Source: Pseudobutyrivibrio sp. | GTDB taxonomy: Bacteria; Bacillota_A; Clostridia; Lachnospirales; Lachnospiraceae | Assembly (NCBI GenBank): GCA_024691465.1 | Contig: JAILNO010000031.1 | Location: 1 to 23,126, forward strand | Direction: 5' to 3' | DNA: 23,126 bases | Shown here: positions 22,762 through 23,126 of the stretch, one piece after another | Layout of the letters: the number at the start of each line of letters is the position of its first letter | Numbering within the stretch: the stretch's first letter is position 1 | The notes under the pieces: model-generated | The model's database searches: none | What the model saw: the letters and a program-made list of their open reading frames with translations, nothing else | What the model was told of the DNA's origin: nothing | Made by a program: the position numbers and the translations under genes

Positions 22762-22766
22762 TAGCC

Positions 22767-23126
22767 ATGACATTACAACAGGTATTATATGCACTTACAA
22801 TAGAAGAGTATGGCTCTATGAACAAGGCCGCGGAGAAGCTATATATCGTTCAGCCCACCCTTACAAGCGCCATTCAGGAGCTTGAGAATGAAGTGGGAAT
22901 CAAGATATTCATGCGTACTAATAAGGGTGTAATCGTCACCCCGGAGGGAGCGGAATTCTTAGATGATATCAGAGGGTTCTATCGCCAATACGATATAGTA
23001 ATGCAGAAGTATAGGGGTGAGGGTACCTACAAGCGCAAGTTCGGTGTGTCCACTCAGCACTACACCTTTGCAGTCAGAGCCTTTATGGATATGGCCAAGC
23101 AGTACGATATGAATCAGTTCGATTTC
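22767..23126 (+). CDS. LysR-type transcriptional regulator, 3' end cut by the window edge
   Basis: Only the first 120 residues are in the window. The N-terminal winged helix-turn-helix is clear: MTLQQVLYALTIEEYGSMNK, then AAEKLYIVQPTLTSAIQELE (residues 21-40) and RTNKGVIVTPEGAEFL; the co-inducer domain begins about residue 90 (KFGVSTQHYTFAV). The start is supported by GGAGG five bases upstream. It is divergent from the persulfide-related fusion enzyme and preceded by a long structured leader. LysR regulators often control the divergent gene, and the sulfur context makes a sulfur or cysteine signal possible, but that is inference. Confidence 0.93.
   Translation, partial: MTLQQVLYALTIEEYGSMNKAAEKLYIVQPTLTSAIQELENEVGIKIFMRTNKGVIVTPEGAEFLDDIRGFYRQYDIVMQKYRGEGTYKRKFGVSTQHYTFAVRAFMDMAKQYDMNQFDF

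Noticed and set aside
22629..22766. Known riboswitch classes (SAM, c-di-GMP, THF, T-box, glycine, guanidine) or a tRNA in the LysR leader
   Set aside because: None of their conserved cores were recognised, and the stem and loop lengths (8/11, 6/3, 8/19) do not fit a tRNA.
22612..22794. Minus-strand 60-codon frame over the LysR leader
   Set aside because: It is antisense to the hairpins and LysR start, with no ribosome binding site or conserved-looking sequence.

Overview
The window looks like chromosome from a low-to-moderate-GC Gram-positive anaerobe, most likely a Lachnospiraceae member (Butyrivibrio/Pseudobutyrivibrio-like). This rests on strong AGGAGG-type ribosome binding sites, TTGACA/TATAAT promoters, and recalled resemblance of several proteins (DegV, zinc-ribbon membrane proteins, the Crp/Fnr regulator and the CoA-disulfide-reductase fusion) to that family. 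No rRNA, tRNA, CRISPR array, phage or transposase gene was seen. Genus assignment is inference.

Layout. (1) 1-318: edge-truncated gene of unknown function on the minus strand behind a near-consensus promoter. (2) 440-4450: minus-strand operon reading degV, folC, a small J-domain protein, a MATE exporter, and a 38-codon remnant resembling the start of a DUF1887-type protein. (3) 4498-6119: secreted or membrane-anchored transglutaminase-like protein preceded by a cold-shock protein; the cold-shock terminator ends directly at the ribosome binding site of the transglutaminase gene. (4) 6209-12229: minus-strand five-gene operon reading an SseB-domain protein with an EF-Tu-domain-2-like N-terminus, an MFS transporter, a glycerophosphodiester phosphodiesterase, a lysophospholipase-like hydrolase, and a ClpX lacking the RKH motif. 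(5) 12244-15100: two zinc-ribbon membrane proteins (minus) divergent from mscL (plus), whose product also ends in a zinc ribbon. (6) 15099-18111: EAL phosphodiesterase with degenerate GGDEF, divergent from lrgA-lrgB across a palindrome-rich intergenic region. (7) 18122-22483: persulfide/redox cluster reading a four-module CoA-disulfide-reductase/rhodanese/TusA/DsrE fusion, a Crp/Fnr regulator, then an aldo/keto reductase with two 4Fe-4S sites under its own MerR-type promoter. (8) 22484-23126: divergent intergenic region and a LysR-type regulator cut by the right edge.

How parts fit. The fusion enzyme and the Crp/Fnr regulator form an operon. The fusion promoter carries a TATGTGAC/GTCACATA palindrome centred about 41 bp upstream of the predicted transcript start, the usual class II Crp/Fnr position, and the regulator's recognition helix has the R-E-x-x-x-R pattern CRP uses for GTGA. 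The divergent LysR gene has a leader of about 140 nt that folds on paper into a 5' hairpin plus a linker-less four-way junction whose closing helix touches the ribosome binding site; I did not recognise it as a known riboswitch. This leader and the sulfur/redox cluster are the best candidates for an undescribed regulatory system. The glycerophospholipid genes with ClpX, and the zinc-ribbon trio around MscL, are secondary points of interest.

No intergenic stretch exceeds 300 bases; the longest are 22484-22766, 319-573 and 14385-14608, and their contents are described.
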